64,000 nt of DNA from Hahella sp. HNIBRBA332 (lineage in GTDB: Bacteria > Pseudomonadota > Gammaproteobacteria > Pseudomonadales > Oleiphilaceae). Below are positions 43,250 to 52,054 of the stretch, one piece after another (position 1 is the first letter of the stretch; every line of letters starts with the position of its first letter). The notes beneath the pieces were generated by a model. That model had not been told where the DNA came from. It did no database searches and saw only the letters and a list, made by a program, of their open reading frames with translations. The position numbers and the translations under genes are program-made. The stretch is taken from contig NZ_CP132203.1 of the NCBI RefSeq assembly GCF_030719035.1, positions 2,790,001 through 2,854,000 of the forward strand. The letters are read 5' to 3'.

Positions 43250-44149
43250 CTAAACCACATCAGCCGGTCTGCGCAAACCGTCGATAACGCCATTGACGGT
43301 CATCAGACCCAGTTGGGACAGGTATAGCGCCAATCCCAGTTTATTGCTGGTCAGACGGGAGAACGGCTTGACCCGCCAGAAGCGATTGACCGAGCAGGTA
43401 TAGAAATCCTTGCCGATGCTGGACAGTTCATGCCACCAATACACGGGGATGAACAGCACCTCGCCTTTGCGCAGCACCAGCTCGATTTTGTGTTTCATGG
43501 CTTCCCGCAGCTTCGGGTAGGCGTCGTAATCCGGCTTCGCCACATAGACTTTGCTGAACCAGGGCGCCGCGGGACTGCCATACAGCGAAAAGGGATACAG
43601 GTTTTCACTTTGCTCCGGTGGAAACAGCACCACTTTCTTGGCGCCGTGCAGCATCAGCACCGTGCCCTCCCCGCAATCCCAATGCAATGGTTCGGTGTGG
43701 CCGCTGGGTCCCAGCCAGAGGAACATGTCCGTGGCTTTCTGCATATCGCAACGTTCGGAAATATTGCCCAGCGCGCCTCGCAATACATTGGCCAGGGGCG
43801 TGTCGCCGATGGCGACCTGTCCCATGTAATGATTGTTCTTGCGCGCGTAGTCGCTGGTCAGTTGCAACGCATAATCAGAGAGTTTCATCTCCTGATAATC
43901 GCAGTACTTGCTCCATTCCGATTTAGGCTTGTTGAAGTGTCCGGGACCGTAGCAACGCACGGGAAATTTACGATCGCCGACTTCGCGACACATAAACTCC
44001 AGGGACCAGTTTTTGGCGTCGCTCAGGGCGCCGGTGATGATAAGGGGGCGGCTTTTGCGCCGGTATTCCGAGTGAAACAGTTGGGGGGTGATTTGAGAGA
44101 TATCCAGACGATCAACGGGACACGCCTCGACGTCAGCAAGTTTTTCCAT
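43250..44149 (-). CDS. cupin-8/JmjC-like oxygenase (copy 2)
   Basis: A 299-residue paralog of the preceding type. ATG 44149 (MEKLADVEA) is preferred over the TTG at 44161. Metal motif in TEPLHWDCGEGTVLMLHGAKKVVLFPP (His-x-Asp) and the distal His in LFIPVYWWHELSS; both halves are intact. It lies 101 bases from the next gene in the unit and is divergent from the ABC exporter gene. Target peptide or metabolite unknown. Confidence 0.75.
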   Translation of the reverse strand: MEKLADVEACPVDRLDISQITPQLFHSEYRRKSRPLIITGALSDAKNWSLEFMCREVGDRKFPVRCYGPGHFNKPKSEWSKYCDYQEMKLSDYALQLTSDYARKNNHYMGQVAIGDTPLANVLRGALGNISERCDMQKATDMFLWLGPSGHTEPLHWDCGEGTVLMLHGAKKVVLFPPEQSENLYPFSLYGSPAAPWFSKVYVAKPDYDAYPKLREAMKHKIELVLRKGEVLFIPVYWWHELSSIGKDFYTCSVNRFWRVKPFSRLTSNKLGLALYLSQLGLMTVNGVIDGLRRPADVV

Positions 44150-44625
44150 GTCGCTTATCAACTTTTATCTTGTTGTTATATGAGGTTACCTCCGCACGTT
44201 TTTGGCGCCCTGACGTGCAGCTGCGACAGCCCTTTTTAAACTCCCTGACAGGCTGCTTCCTGCTCTGGACGGGCTCCCTGAAGAAGAAAATTTCTCCTTG
44301 TAAATCAATCCTTTCTATAACTTTTGGACCAGACGGGACGCCCCCTGCGCGAGCAAGGTAGCGATAAGTATAGTTAAGCAGGAAAAAATCGGTAGCGGAA
44401 TCTCATAAAATATTTTTCCGCGCGCGCAAGTGCAGGAAATATTAGAAATATCGGCGCAAAGCTCCTAGAATGATTCCGCACACTATGGAAGGGTGATCGA
44501 AAAACAGGAAAATGCTGTATTTACAGGGCTTTGTCCGCTCTCTATCTATTCTTCCCCCAGCACCCGCCTGACAGAAATACAAAAAGAATCCCTTATCACC
44601 CGGACATGGGCGGTCGCTGCGTTAT
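44150..44625. promoter_or_regulatory. divergent promoter region of the JmjC/carbamoyl unit and the ABC exporter
   Basis: A 476-base interval that must carry both promoters. It contains AT-rich patches with GGAAATATTAGAAATATC around 44433-44450. No small precursor-peptide gene with a ribosome-binding site was found. Confidence 0.4.
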
Positions 44626-46302
44626 ATGGAATTTCTGAACTTTATTAAACGGGAACACGCGGACTTCAATTATTATGCGCTGGCGATGGTGGTGGTCAGC
44701 GGTATGCTCAACGGCGTCATCGCCGTCATTGTTATTCACGCCGCGCAACACGCCGCCCCGCATGAACTGAACTTCCGCTATCTGTTGATGTTCGCCGTCG
44801 CCCTCGCGGCATTCTGGCTCAGCAAACGCTATACCCTCAATTACAACACCACCCAGGTTGAGCATGTGCTTGAACGTATTCGCACGCGCATCGCCGATAA
44901 AATTCGTAAAACGGATCTGCGCGCATTCGAAAAAGTGGGTCGCGGCCGTATGTATTCGGTGTTGAATACGGAAACGCTGACGCTGTCGCAATATACGCCT
45001 TTCATCATCAACGCCATTGGCTCTTTTGTGATGGTGATATTCGCGTTGATGTTCATTGCTTATGTGTCCACCACCGCCCTGCTCCTTACTGTGCTGACTA
45101 CCTCGCTCTGTCTGTTTTATTTCTTCGCCCGTCAGCGCGTATTAAATCGTAAGCTGCATATGGCGTCGGAAAAGCAGAATGAATATTTCGACGCTCTCGG
45201 CGAGCTGTTGGACGGCTTCAAGGAATTGAAGATCAACCCGTCCAAAAGCAACTGTTTCTACCAGGAGCGCCTGCTGCCGCTCTCCAATAGCATGGAGACG
45301 CTGAAGATAGAAACCGGTCTGGCGTACAACAACCTCAACGTATTCACCCAAAGCTTCACCTTTATTCTGATGGCGTCCATCATCTTCCTGATTCCGATGA
45401 TCAGCGCCTCTTCCACAGAGAGCATTCCCAAACTGGCCGCCATCATGTTGTTCGTCATCGGCCCCTTGAGCGAAATCGTCGGCGTGGCGCCGCTGATCGC
45501 CAAAAGCAACGTGGCCATCGTCAATATTCAACGTCTGGAAACAGAGCTGGACGGTTTACGCAGCATCGAGTCGGATCAACTGGAGCACTTTTCCGATGAG
45601 GAGTCGATCGCACAAAACCAGGAAGCGCCGTTCCAGGAAATCCGCTGCGATCACCTCAAGTTCAGCTACCACGAAAACGGACAGCCGGGGCCGGGACAGG
45701 CCAAAGGTTTTACCGTCGGACCTATTGATCTCACGATCAAACGCGGCGAAATCATCTTCATGATCGGCGGCAACGGCAGCGGCAAGTCCACCTTTCTCAA
45801 ACTGCTGACAGCGCTATACAAGCCCGATACGGGCAGTATTATGCTGGACGGAACCCCTCTGCACGCCAACAACATGCTGCAATACCGCAGCCTGTATTCC
45901 GTCATTTTTTCTGACTTCCATTTGTTCAAGCAGCTGTATGGCGTGGATGTCAAAGACCGCAGCAAAGTGACGCGTCTGCTGGAGCTGATGAAACTGTCGG
46001 AGCGCTGCCAGATCAAGGGCAACGAAATCAGCGACATCAAGCTGTCCACCGGCCAGAAAAAGCGTATGGCGCTGATCGTGTCTTTGCTGGAGGACAAACA
46101 AATCTACGTGTTCGATGAATGGGCGGCGGATCAGGACCCGGATTTCCGCCGCTATTTCTATGAGACCATTCTTCCTGAAATGAAGGCGCAGGGTAAAACC
46201 ATTATCGCGGCCACCCACGACGATCATTATTTCGATATCGCCGACCGGGTGATCAAACTCGACGCAGGCAAAATAATCACAAATCCTAGTCTGCATATTT
46301 AA
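44626..46302 (+). CDS. cyclic-peptide-type ABC exporter (SyrD/PvdE-like)
   Basis: A 558-residue half-type exporter: six membrane helices in residues 1-310 and a C-terminal ATPase. Walker A is GGNGSGKST at about residues 381-389, signature LSTGQKKRMAL, Walker B IYVFDEWAADQDPDF followed by the characteristic FYETILPEMKAQGKTIIAATHDDHYF. This combination is typical of the cyclic peptide and siderophore-precursor export family, in which the ABC signature is LSTGQ instead of LSGGQ. No NRPS gene is in the window. Divergent from the hydroxylase/carbamoyl unit. Confidence 0.85.
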   Translation: MEFLNFIKREHADFNYYALAMVVVSGMLNGVIAVIVIHAAQHAAPHELNFRYLLMFAVALAAFWLSKRYTLNYNTTQVEHVLERIRTRIADKIRKTDLRAFEKVGRGRMYSVLNTETLTLSQYTPFIINAIGSFVMVIFALMFIAYVSTTALLLTVLTTSLCLFYFFARQRVLNRKLHMASEKQNEYFDALGELLDGFKELKINPSKSNCFYQERLLPLSNSMETLKIETGLAYNNLNVFTQSFTFILMASIIFLIPMISASSTESIPKLAAIMLFVIGPLSEIVGVAPLIAKSNVAIVNIQRLETELDGLRSIESDQLEHFSDEESIAQNQEAPFQEIRCDHLKFSYHENGQPGPGQAKGFTVGPIDLTIKRGEIIFMIGGNGSGKSTFLKLLTALYKPDTGSIMLDGTPLHANNMLQYRSLYSVIFSDFHLFKQLYGVDVKDRSKVTRLLELMKLSERCQIKGNEISDIKLSTGQKKRMALIVSLLEDKQIYVFDEWAADQDPDFRRYFYETILPEMKAQGKTIIAATHDDHYFDIADRVIKLDAGKIITNPSLHI

Positions 46303-46355
46303 CTCTCCAGCGTCAGGAGAGAGCGGACGTTTGGTTCAAGAAGGGACTTTTGGGT

Positions 46356-47519
46356 ATGAATGCGACGGCATCCATGAGCAGTAAGGGAAATAAACGCTGG
46401 AGAGAGAGATTTATGGCGCGCTGGCGGCCATTCTGGCGACGCGCCAAAGTCCCCCTCATCGTGTTGTTTTTTATTATCCTGTTTCTTGTCGCCTATTTAT
46501 TTCACCGCATCTTCATCAATATTTATCCCGGTGAAGCCGGCGTGCTCTGGAAACGCTTCGACGACGGCGTGGAGCAACGGGTCTACGGCGGCGGCCTGCA
46601 CATCGTTAACCCTTTCAACATCATGTACAAATACGAAGTGCGGGTGCAGCAGCGGGAAACCATCTTCACCGTGCTCAGCAAGAACGGCCTGCTAATTCGG
46701 GTGCGCGCGTCCGTGCGTTTCTCCCCCAACCGCAAGACGCTGTATCTGCTGCATGAATATGTAGGGCCGGAGTACATCGACCGCGTGGTGATACCGGAAA
46801 CCCAGGCCATTATCCGGCGGGTGCTGGGCGAGTATGAACCGGACGACATTTACGCCACCCAGGGCAACATCATTCAGAACATCGTGCTGATGGCGCTGAC
46901 CGAACTGCAACAACGGCATATCGTGCTGGACGATCTGCTGATCAAGGAAATTCATCTGCCGGACACCGTCGCCTCCGCCATAGAAACCAAACTGGAAGAA
47001 GAGCAGAAGGCGCTGGCGTACACCTATATCCTGGAACGGGAACAGTTGGAGATTCAGCGCAAGCAGTATGAGTCGCAAGGGATTCAGCAATTCCAGAAAA
47101 ACGTCAACGAAGGTCTGACGCAGGAATATCTGCGCTATCAGGGTATTCGCGCCACCTTGGAACTGGCCAAATCCAACAACGCCAAGCTGGTGGTGATAGG
47201 CGGCAGCGGCACCGACGGCCTGCCATTGATTCTAAACACCGCCGGAGAAACCTCCACTGCGGCGGCGACAAACTCACCCGTAGGCATTTCGGATCTATCG
47301 TCCGTATTCGCCTCCAGCGTGAAATCGGTAGGGGCTGGCGTCGATCAGTCAGACATCTCAACACCTGTTACAACCTCTGCGCCCAAAACCAGAACCAGCG
47401 ATCCATCCGCGCCAACCAATGCGATCACACCCTCTACGTCATCCGCCAAACCCAGCGCCAAGAATCTCGGGGAAGGCATAGAACAGCGTCAGGAAGCCGT
47501 CGGGGTGATCGTCGATTGA
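46356..47519 (+). CDS. SPFH/prohibitin-domain membrane protein
   Basis: A 387-residue protein beginning at ATG 46356 (AAGGGA upstream; a TTG six bases earlier is less likely). A single membrane helix at about residues 30-52 (LIVLFFIILFLVAYLFH) precedes a stomatin/prohibitin domain (NIYPGEAGVLWKRFDDGV through IVLDDLLIKEIHLPDTVASAIETKLEEEQKALAY), a coiled coil (EREQLEIQRKQYES) and a disordered Ser/Thr/Ala-rich tail after residue 290. Such proteins organise membrane domains or hold proteases. It lies 53 bases downstream of the exporter gene and is probably co-transcribed. Confidence 0.8.
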   Translation: MNATASMSSKGNKRWRERFMARWRPFWRRAKVPLIVLFFIILFLVAYLFHRIFINIYPGEAGVLWKRFDDGVEQRVYGGGLHIVNPFNIMYKYEVRVQQRETIFTVLSKNGLLIRVRASVRFSPNRKTLYLLHEYVGPEYIDRVVIPETQAIIRRVLGEYEPDDIYATQGNIIQNIVLMALTELQQRHIVLDDLLIKEIHLPDTVASAIETKLEEEQKALAYTYILEREQLEIQRKQYESQGIQQFQKNVNEGLTQEYLRYQGIRATLELAKSNNAKLVVIGGSGTDGLPLILNTAGETSTAAATNSPVGISDLSSVFASSVKSVGAGVDQSDISTPVTTSAPKTRTSDPSAPTNAITPSTSSAKPSAKNLGEGIEQRQEAVGVIVD

Positions 47520-47534
47520 CGATCCCCTGCCGCT

Positions 47535-48785
47535 TCAGAATTTCCAGAGTTGATGCTGACTGCGTTCGGTTTTGTAGTAATTCTGTTTGCGCAGGTGCTC
47601 GAAGTAAAAGCGCGTGACGTCGCGCCATACCGTGTCGTAGATTTTTTCATCATCGCCCAAATACTGCCGGATAAACACCGGGCCACTGGAGGTAGGCAGA
47701 AAGTAGGCCGGGCCATTGACGATCTCGGTCTTCACGTAAGGCTCCGCCTGCTGATTGACGGTGGCGAAGTATGAATGATTGGTGACGTCCGCCGACATAA
47801 AAGGATCAAGCAGACAGTTGATGTATTTCAGCGCCAGTTCCTGCTTGGTGGAGGTCTTGGGAATCGCCAGCGCATCGAAATACACCAGGGCGCCTTCGTC
47901 CGGTAGAGAGAAGCGTACGATCTTAGCCGCCAGGTTATTAATACCGCTCACGTCAGGGTCTTCATTGAGCGCTTCCGCAATCTCACCGCTCCACGCCATG
48001 GTCAGCAACAAGTCCTGACTGGCCAGCATATCGCCCATGCCCGAGTTCATCATGCGAATGTCGTACTTGGCGATAGCTGTTTTCAGATATTCCCCCGCCT
48101 GCTCCACTTCGTCCTGATTCCGGGAGTTGGGCGACTTGCCCATGGCCAGCAAGGCGATGCCCAAACTAATGCGCGCGTCCGGCGAAATCGAAATCAGCCC
48201 TTTCAGGGAGGTATTCGACTGCGGTTCGAACAACATTTTCCAGTTAAAAACGATATTGCCAATTTCCCAGTAGTTATAGCCAATGCCCAGGCTGCCGTAG
48301 ATATAGGGCACCGAGTAATCAAACAGGCTTCTGGCGAAGTCCTGACGACGCAGGTTCATCGCGATATTGCGGTAGTTGGGAATCTTGTCGTAATTGATTT
48401 TCTCGATCAGCCCTTTCTCCGCCAGACTCAACACCATGTAGTCGGTGGGCATGATGATATCGAAGGGAATTTCCGGATCGTTGGGGTTCTTGTCGTCGTT
48501 GCCGTGGAGATTCAGATGCTTCTTGAACTCCGCATCGGAATCGAACGTGGTGACCTCTATGTTGATATTCAGATCCTGCTGAATTTTCTTGTGCACGGAG
48601 TCGGGAATATAGCCCTTCCACAGCAGCACCTTCAGGGTTTCCCTGTATTTCATCTTGGTGCCGCCCAGGGCGAGCGTATCTTTGGCGTCGACGCTGCGTT
48701 CGATTTCCTGCCAGTACACGCCGACCAGCAAGGCCATAAGGGCGGTGAAGACGACTAAGAAAAAAAGCGTTCCATGTTTTTTCAT
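47535..48785 (-). CDS. PotD-like extracellular solute-binding protein
   Basis: A 416-residue periplasmic binding protein of the spermidine/putrescine type with an uncleaved-looking N-terminal hydrophobic segment (residues 5-24, FFLVVFTALMALLVGVYWQE). Family features: LKVLLWKGYIPDSV, FDIIMPTDYMVLSLAEKGLIEKI, and a DVSGINNLAAKIVRFSLPDEGALVYFDALAIPKTS block. No permease or ATPase genes are adjacent, so it may be an orphan binding protein or a sensor input. Convergent with the SPFH gene. Confidence 0.75.
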   Translation of the reverse strand: MKKHGTLFFLVVFTALMALLVGVYWQEIERSVDAKDTLALGGTKMKYRETLKVLLWKGYIPDSVHKKIQQDLNINIEVTTFDSDAEFKKHLNLHGNDDKNPNDPEIPFDIIMPTDYMVLSLAEKGLIEKINYDKIPNYRNIAMNLRRQDFARSLFDYSVPYIYGSLGIGYNYWEIGNIVFNWKMLFEPQSNTSLKGLISISPDARISLGIALLAMGKSPNSRNQDEVEQAGEYLKTAIAKYDIRMMNSGMGDMLASQDLLLTMAWSGEIAEALNEDPDVSGINNLAAKIVRFSLPDEGALVYFDALAIPKTSTKQELALKYINCLLDPFMSADVTNHSYFATVNQQAEPYVKTEIVNGPAYFLPTSSGPVFIRQYLGDDEKIYDTVWRDVTRFYFEHLRKQNYYKTERSQHQLWKF

Positions 48786-49141
48786 ATTTCCTGTCCGGGA
48801 TATCCTTTTTTGTCCGCCATATTGTCGCGGATGACGAGAGAATTATAGCGGATTTTACTCGCTCCCCGCCCCCTCACTTTTGGAACATGTTGCGCATAAA
48901 ACGCCAGCGTCGATAAGCGCGGCGAAGAAGTCGTCAAATTCGCATCACCGCCCGATTCAAAATGCCGGAAATATACAATATTTCGTCACGATATCTGTGT
49001 TAAAAATAGATCCGCGCGCGCTCCTCTTGGACTAGAGCTGGATTGGAGCGCCGCAAAGCACAGAAAGGCGTCTGGATACGCCCCTGCGCGGTCGTTAATA
49101 AGCCAATCAATAGGACTAGGCGAACATAAAAAGGAGAAAAA
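48786..49141. promoter_or_regulatory. divergent intergenic region with palindrome
   Basis: Interval between the PotD-like gene and the secreted protein gene. It contains a perfect inverted repeat GAAATAT-ACA-ATATTTC at 48968-48984, a likely operator for an unidentified regulator, and the ribosome-binding site AAAGGAGAAA before the ATG at 49142. Confidence 0.5.
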
Positions 49142-49555
49142 ATGACTTATTTAAAACAAGGCATGATGCTGACAAGCGCGCTGTTGTTGAGCGCAGCGAT
49201 ACAGGCTCAGGAATTCGCCACGGTAGAGGGAATTCAAGTGGTCGACGAGCAATACAATGCCGCCGTGATGGCGGGAGAGGAAACCAAGTGCGCGGGCTTA
49301 TGGACTTTGTCCTGTATCTGGCCCGAGGACTGCCGCTACGTGAAAAGCTCCACGGGGTTTGTCGACAACGGCGGCTGCGACGTGCACTGGAACCTGAACC
49401 AGCCCGACCCAGACCGGGGCTGCGGCTACACGAAGACGACGGACGGCTCATTGCATGCGAAATGGTATAAATTTGACGCCAGGGGCTGCCCGGGTCGCGC
49501 TTTCGTGTTCGAAACCGGCCAGGAATTTGAAGTACTGGTCCCTTCATCGGAGTAA
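49142..49555 (+). CDS. hypothetical secreted Cys-rich protein, 137 aa
   Basis: Signal peptide cleaved near IQA-QEF; the mature protein of about 115 residues holds six cysteines (CAGLWTLSCIWPEDC, GGCDVHW, RGCGYTK, RGCPGR), indicating up to three disulfides. Strong ribosome-binding site. No family recognised. Followed by a perfect hairpin at 49594. Confidence 0.6.
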   Translation: MTYLKQGMMLTSALLLSAAIQAQEFATVEGIQVVDEQYNAAVMAGEETKCAGLWTLSCIWPEDCRYVKSSTGFVDNGGCDVHWNLNQPDPDRGCGYTKTTDGSLHAKWYKFDARGCPGRAFVFETGQEFEVLVPSSE

Positions 49556-49593
49556 CTTCAGACGTCATCTCAGGATTGACTCCTGAAACGACA

Positions 49594-49617
49594 GACTCCG
49601 CGCATCTGCGCGGAGTC
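49594..49617. terminator. bidirectional hairpin between convergent genes
   Basis: Perfect 10-bp stem GACTCCGCGC-ATCT-GCGCGGAGTC with no long T-run on either side. It sits between the secreted protein gene and the convergent binding protein gene. Confidence 0.6.
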
Positions 49618-49631
49618 GCCGGAACGCCGCC

Positions 49632-50498
49632 TTAGTTCTGCTCGGCCTTCTCTAACTGATCCAGATAAAACTCGTGCAGTACTTTATCCGAGCCAGGACG
49701 GGTGTAAGGCTCCAGACCGTAGCGGCTGAGAATGTACTTGTACTCGTCTGACTTCACAAAAGTCTGAATCGCAGTGTTGAGCACCTCCCGGTCCTGAGGC
49801 GTGGTGGATTTTTTGCTGAGCAGAAAGTGCACAAAATCCTGATTCAACAGATGATCATGGATGGCCACCTTCTCCGCGATGCCCAGCGCTCGCGCCATCA
49901 CACTCAAGCTGACGCGGTCGCCAGCGATTGCGTCCAGACGGTTCAACACCAGTAAATCCAGTAGTCTTTCATTGTCTTTCATCAGAATCAGACGGTTGTT
50001 CTTCGCCAGCGAGGCGTGATCCAGCAGCTCGTACTCCGCCCCATAATAGGCGCCGATTACCGCGCCGAAGATCAGCTGATGATTATTCAGCAACTCATTA
50101 AGGGTGGAGGCGGGAAAGTAATTCTGCTGTTCCTTGCGGATGAAGATCACCATGGTTTCATCCCGATAACTGACGGTAAAACGTCCGTACATCTCCCTTT
50201 CCGGCGTAATGGAGGCGCCCGCCACCATGTCCACGCGCCCTTTCTCCAGCTCCAGCAGCGCCCGCTTGGAGGGAATGCGCACGAACGTATACTCGCAGCC
50301 GGCGAGATCCAATATGGCTTTGACCAGTTCATAGTCCAAACCGGCAAGTTCTCCGTTTTCCTTCACGTACATATAAGGCTTCCAGTTCGCCTGATTAATG
50401 ACCAGGGATTTAGAGCAAGCGGAATAAGCAGGCGCAACCAAAAACAACAGGCTAAACATTAGCGCCGCAACGAGCTTGGAAACTTTCACAGGGGACAT
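49632..50498 (-). CDS. periplasmic amino-acid-type solute-binding protein (SBP_bac_3)
   Basis: The ATG at 50498 (MSPVKVSKLV...) is chosen because it opens a clean signal peptide ending AYSA-CSKS; a longer reading to 50654 is less plausible. Mature protein: VINQANWKPYMYVKENGELAGLDYELVKAILDLAGCEYTFVRIPSKRALLELEKGRVDMVAGASITPERE, the typical opening of family 3 binding proteins. No transporter partners nearby; could be an orphan binder. Divergent from the Zur-controlled cobW gene. Confidence 0.75.
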   Translation of the reverse strand: MSPVKVSKLVAALMFSLLFLVAPAYSACSKSLVINQANWKPYMYVKENGELAGLDYELVKAILDLAGCEYTFVRIPSKRALLELEKGRVDMVAGASITPEREMYGRFTVSYRDETMVIFIRKEQQNYFPASTLNELLNNHQLIFGAVIGAYYGAEYELLDHASLAKNNRLILMKDNERLLDLLVLNRLDAIAGDRVSLSVMARALGIAEKVAIHDHLLNQDFVHFLLSKKSTTPQDREVLNTAIQTFVKSDEYKYILSRYGLEPYTRPGSDKVLHEFYLDQLEKAEQN

Positions 50499-50647
50499 TG
50501 TTGAAGCTCCGACATAGCCAAGGAGAGAAGGTGGGCTGAATTGCAGAAGAGGCGATCCTCTCATAACGCCAGTTCTGCTGTTAATTATAAAACACCCGAA
50601 CAAAATTTGACCGACATTCTTGTTTCGCTTTGTGTGTTTTATCTTTG

Positions 50648-50681
50648 TTGACAAATTAGCCTTTTTGTTATGTTATAACAT
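50648..50681 (+). promoter_or_regulatory. Zur-like operator and promoter of cobW gene
   Basis: The -35 TTGACA (50648-50653) is followed 17 bases later by the -10 region, which is covered by the palindrome ATGTTATAACAT (50670-50681). The palindrome lies in a wider TTGTTATGTTATAACATTT context that resembles the Zur box core TGTTATAnTATAACA. Repression under zinc sufficiency is inferred. Confidence 0.6.
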
Positions 50682-50719
50682 TTACAAAATACATTAATCA
50701 CCTCCCCAGGAGTCATACC

Positions 50720-51937
50720 ATGCGTAAATTGCCTGTGACCGTGCTGTCGGGATTTCTCGGCGCAGGAAAAACCACCCTGCTCAACCATATTCTGCAAAAC
50801 CGGGACGGCCTCAAAGTCGCGGTCATTGTTAACGACATGAGCGAAATCAACATCGACGCCAACCAAATCAATCGCGAGGTAAACCTGAATCGCGCGGAAG
50901 AAAAGCTGGTGGAAATGAGCAATGGCTGTATCTGTTGCACCCTGCGTGAAGATCTACTGCAGGAGGTTTCCCGCCTGGCGCGGGAGGACCGCTTCGATTA
51001 TCTGGTCATTGAATCCACTGGCGTATCCGAGCCTCTGCCGGTGGCCGAGACGTTCACGTTCCGGGATGAGCATGGCGTAAGCCTGGCGGATATCGCCCGT
51101 CTGGATACGTTGGTCACGGTAGTGGATGGCGTTAATTTCATGCGCGACTATGAAAACGCCGCCACGTTGCAGGAGGTCGGAGAGTCGTTGGGCGTGGAGG
51201 ACGAACGCAATGTCGCCGAACTGCTGGTGGAGCAAATCGAGTTCAGCGACGTGCTGGTGGTGAGCAAGCTCGATCTGATCAGTCAGGCGGAACGGGAAGA
51301 GTTGTTCTCCGTACTGCGCAAGCTCAATCCGGATGCGGATATCGTTGCAGCCTTGATGGGACAGGCGCCGCTGTCTAAAGTTTTAAACACCGGAAGATTC
51401 GATTTTGAGAAAGCCGCCCGCGCGCCGGGCTGGCTGCAGGAATTGCGCGGCGAACACAAGCCGGAGACCGAGGAGTACGGCATTGGCAGCATCAGTTTCC
51501 GGGCGCGTCGCCCTTTCCATCCCGAACGCTTCCAGCAATTTCTGGATAGAGATTGGAATAATGGTCGCCTGCTACGCTCCAAAGGGTATTTCTGGCTCGC
51601 CAGTCGTCCTTATGAAGCGGGAGGCTGGTCACAGGCCGGCGGCGTGATGCGTTACAGTTACGCAGGCCTGTTCTGGGCAGGCGCGCCACAGGAATACTGG
51701 CCCCAGGATGAAGAATCCCTGCGCCTGATTCGCGGCAACTGGCTGGAGCCTTATGGCGACCGCCGTCAGGAGCTGGTGTTTATCGGACAGGGAATCGATT
51801 GGGAGCGGCTGCGAAGCGAACTCAACGCCTGTCTGTTGACGGATGCGGAACTGGCTCAGGGCGAAAAGGTCTGGGTGACCTACCCTGACCCGCTGCCGGC
51901 ATGGCGTTCGTTTCAAGATGAAAGGGAATCAGCGTAG
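50720..51937 (+). CDS. CobW/COG0523 GTPase, putative zinc chaperone (ZigA-like)
   Basis: A 405-residue GTP-dependent metallochaperone with Walker A SGFLGAGKTTLLNHIL (residues 10-25), the metal motif CICCTLRED (Cys-x-Cys-Cys, near residue 74) and LVVSKLDLIS in place of NKxD (SKLD, as in COG0523). The C-terminal CobW_C domain starts at about residue 255. With the Zur-like site upstream it probably serves zinc allocation during scarcity. The terminator at 51993 lies downstream. Confidence 0.85.
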   Translation: MRKLPVTVLSGFLGAGKTTLLNHILQNRDGLKVAVIVNDMSEINIDANQINREVNLNRAEEKLVEMSNGCICCTLREDLLQEVSRLAREDRFDYLVIESTGVSEPLPVAETFTFRDEHGVSLADIARLDTLVTVVDGVNFMRDYENAATLQEVGESLGVEDERNVAELLVEQIEFSDVLVVSKLDLISQAEREELFSVLRKLNPDADIVAALMGQAPLSKVLNTGRFDFEKAARAPGWLQELRGEHKPETEEYGIGSISFRARRPFHPERFQQFLDRDWNNGRLLRSKGYFWLASRPYEAGGWSQAGGVMRYSYAGLFWAGAPQEYWPQDEESLRLIRGNWLEPYGDRRQELVFIGQGIDWERLRSELNACLLTDAELAQGEKVWVTYPDPLPAWRSFQDERESA

Positions 51938-51992
51938 TTGCAGGATCAGCCTGTTGGCGTCCGCGACTGCGTCTGACCGGCAGGACGCCTTA

Positions 51993-52026
51993 AAGCCCCA
52001 CGCGCCCATCCGCGCGGGGCTTTTTT
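51993..52026. terminator. rho-independent terminator after cobW
   Basis: Stem AAGCCCC/GGGGCTT with inner CGCG/CGCG pairing, followed by T6 on the plus strand (52021-52026). It also faces the convergent aminotransferase gene. Confidence 0.8.
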
Positions 52027-52054
52027 AAGCAATGACGCTAGCAGCGTCTGTCTT

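Noticed and set aside
44170..44361. Possible precursor peptide upstream of the ABC exporter
   Set aside because: No ATG with a ribosome-binding site, no leader-core organisation, and a composition typical of random frame reading.
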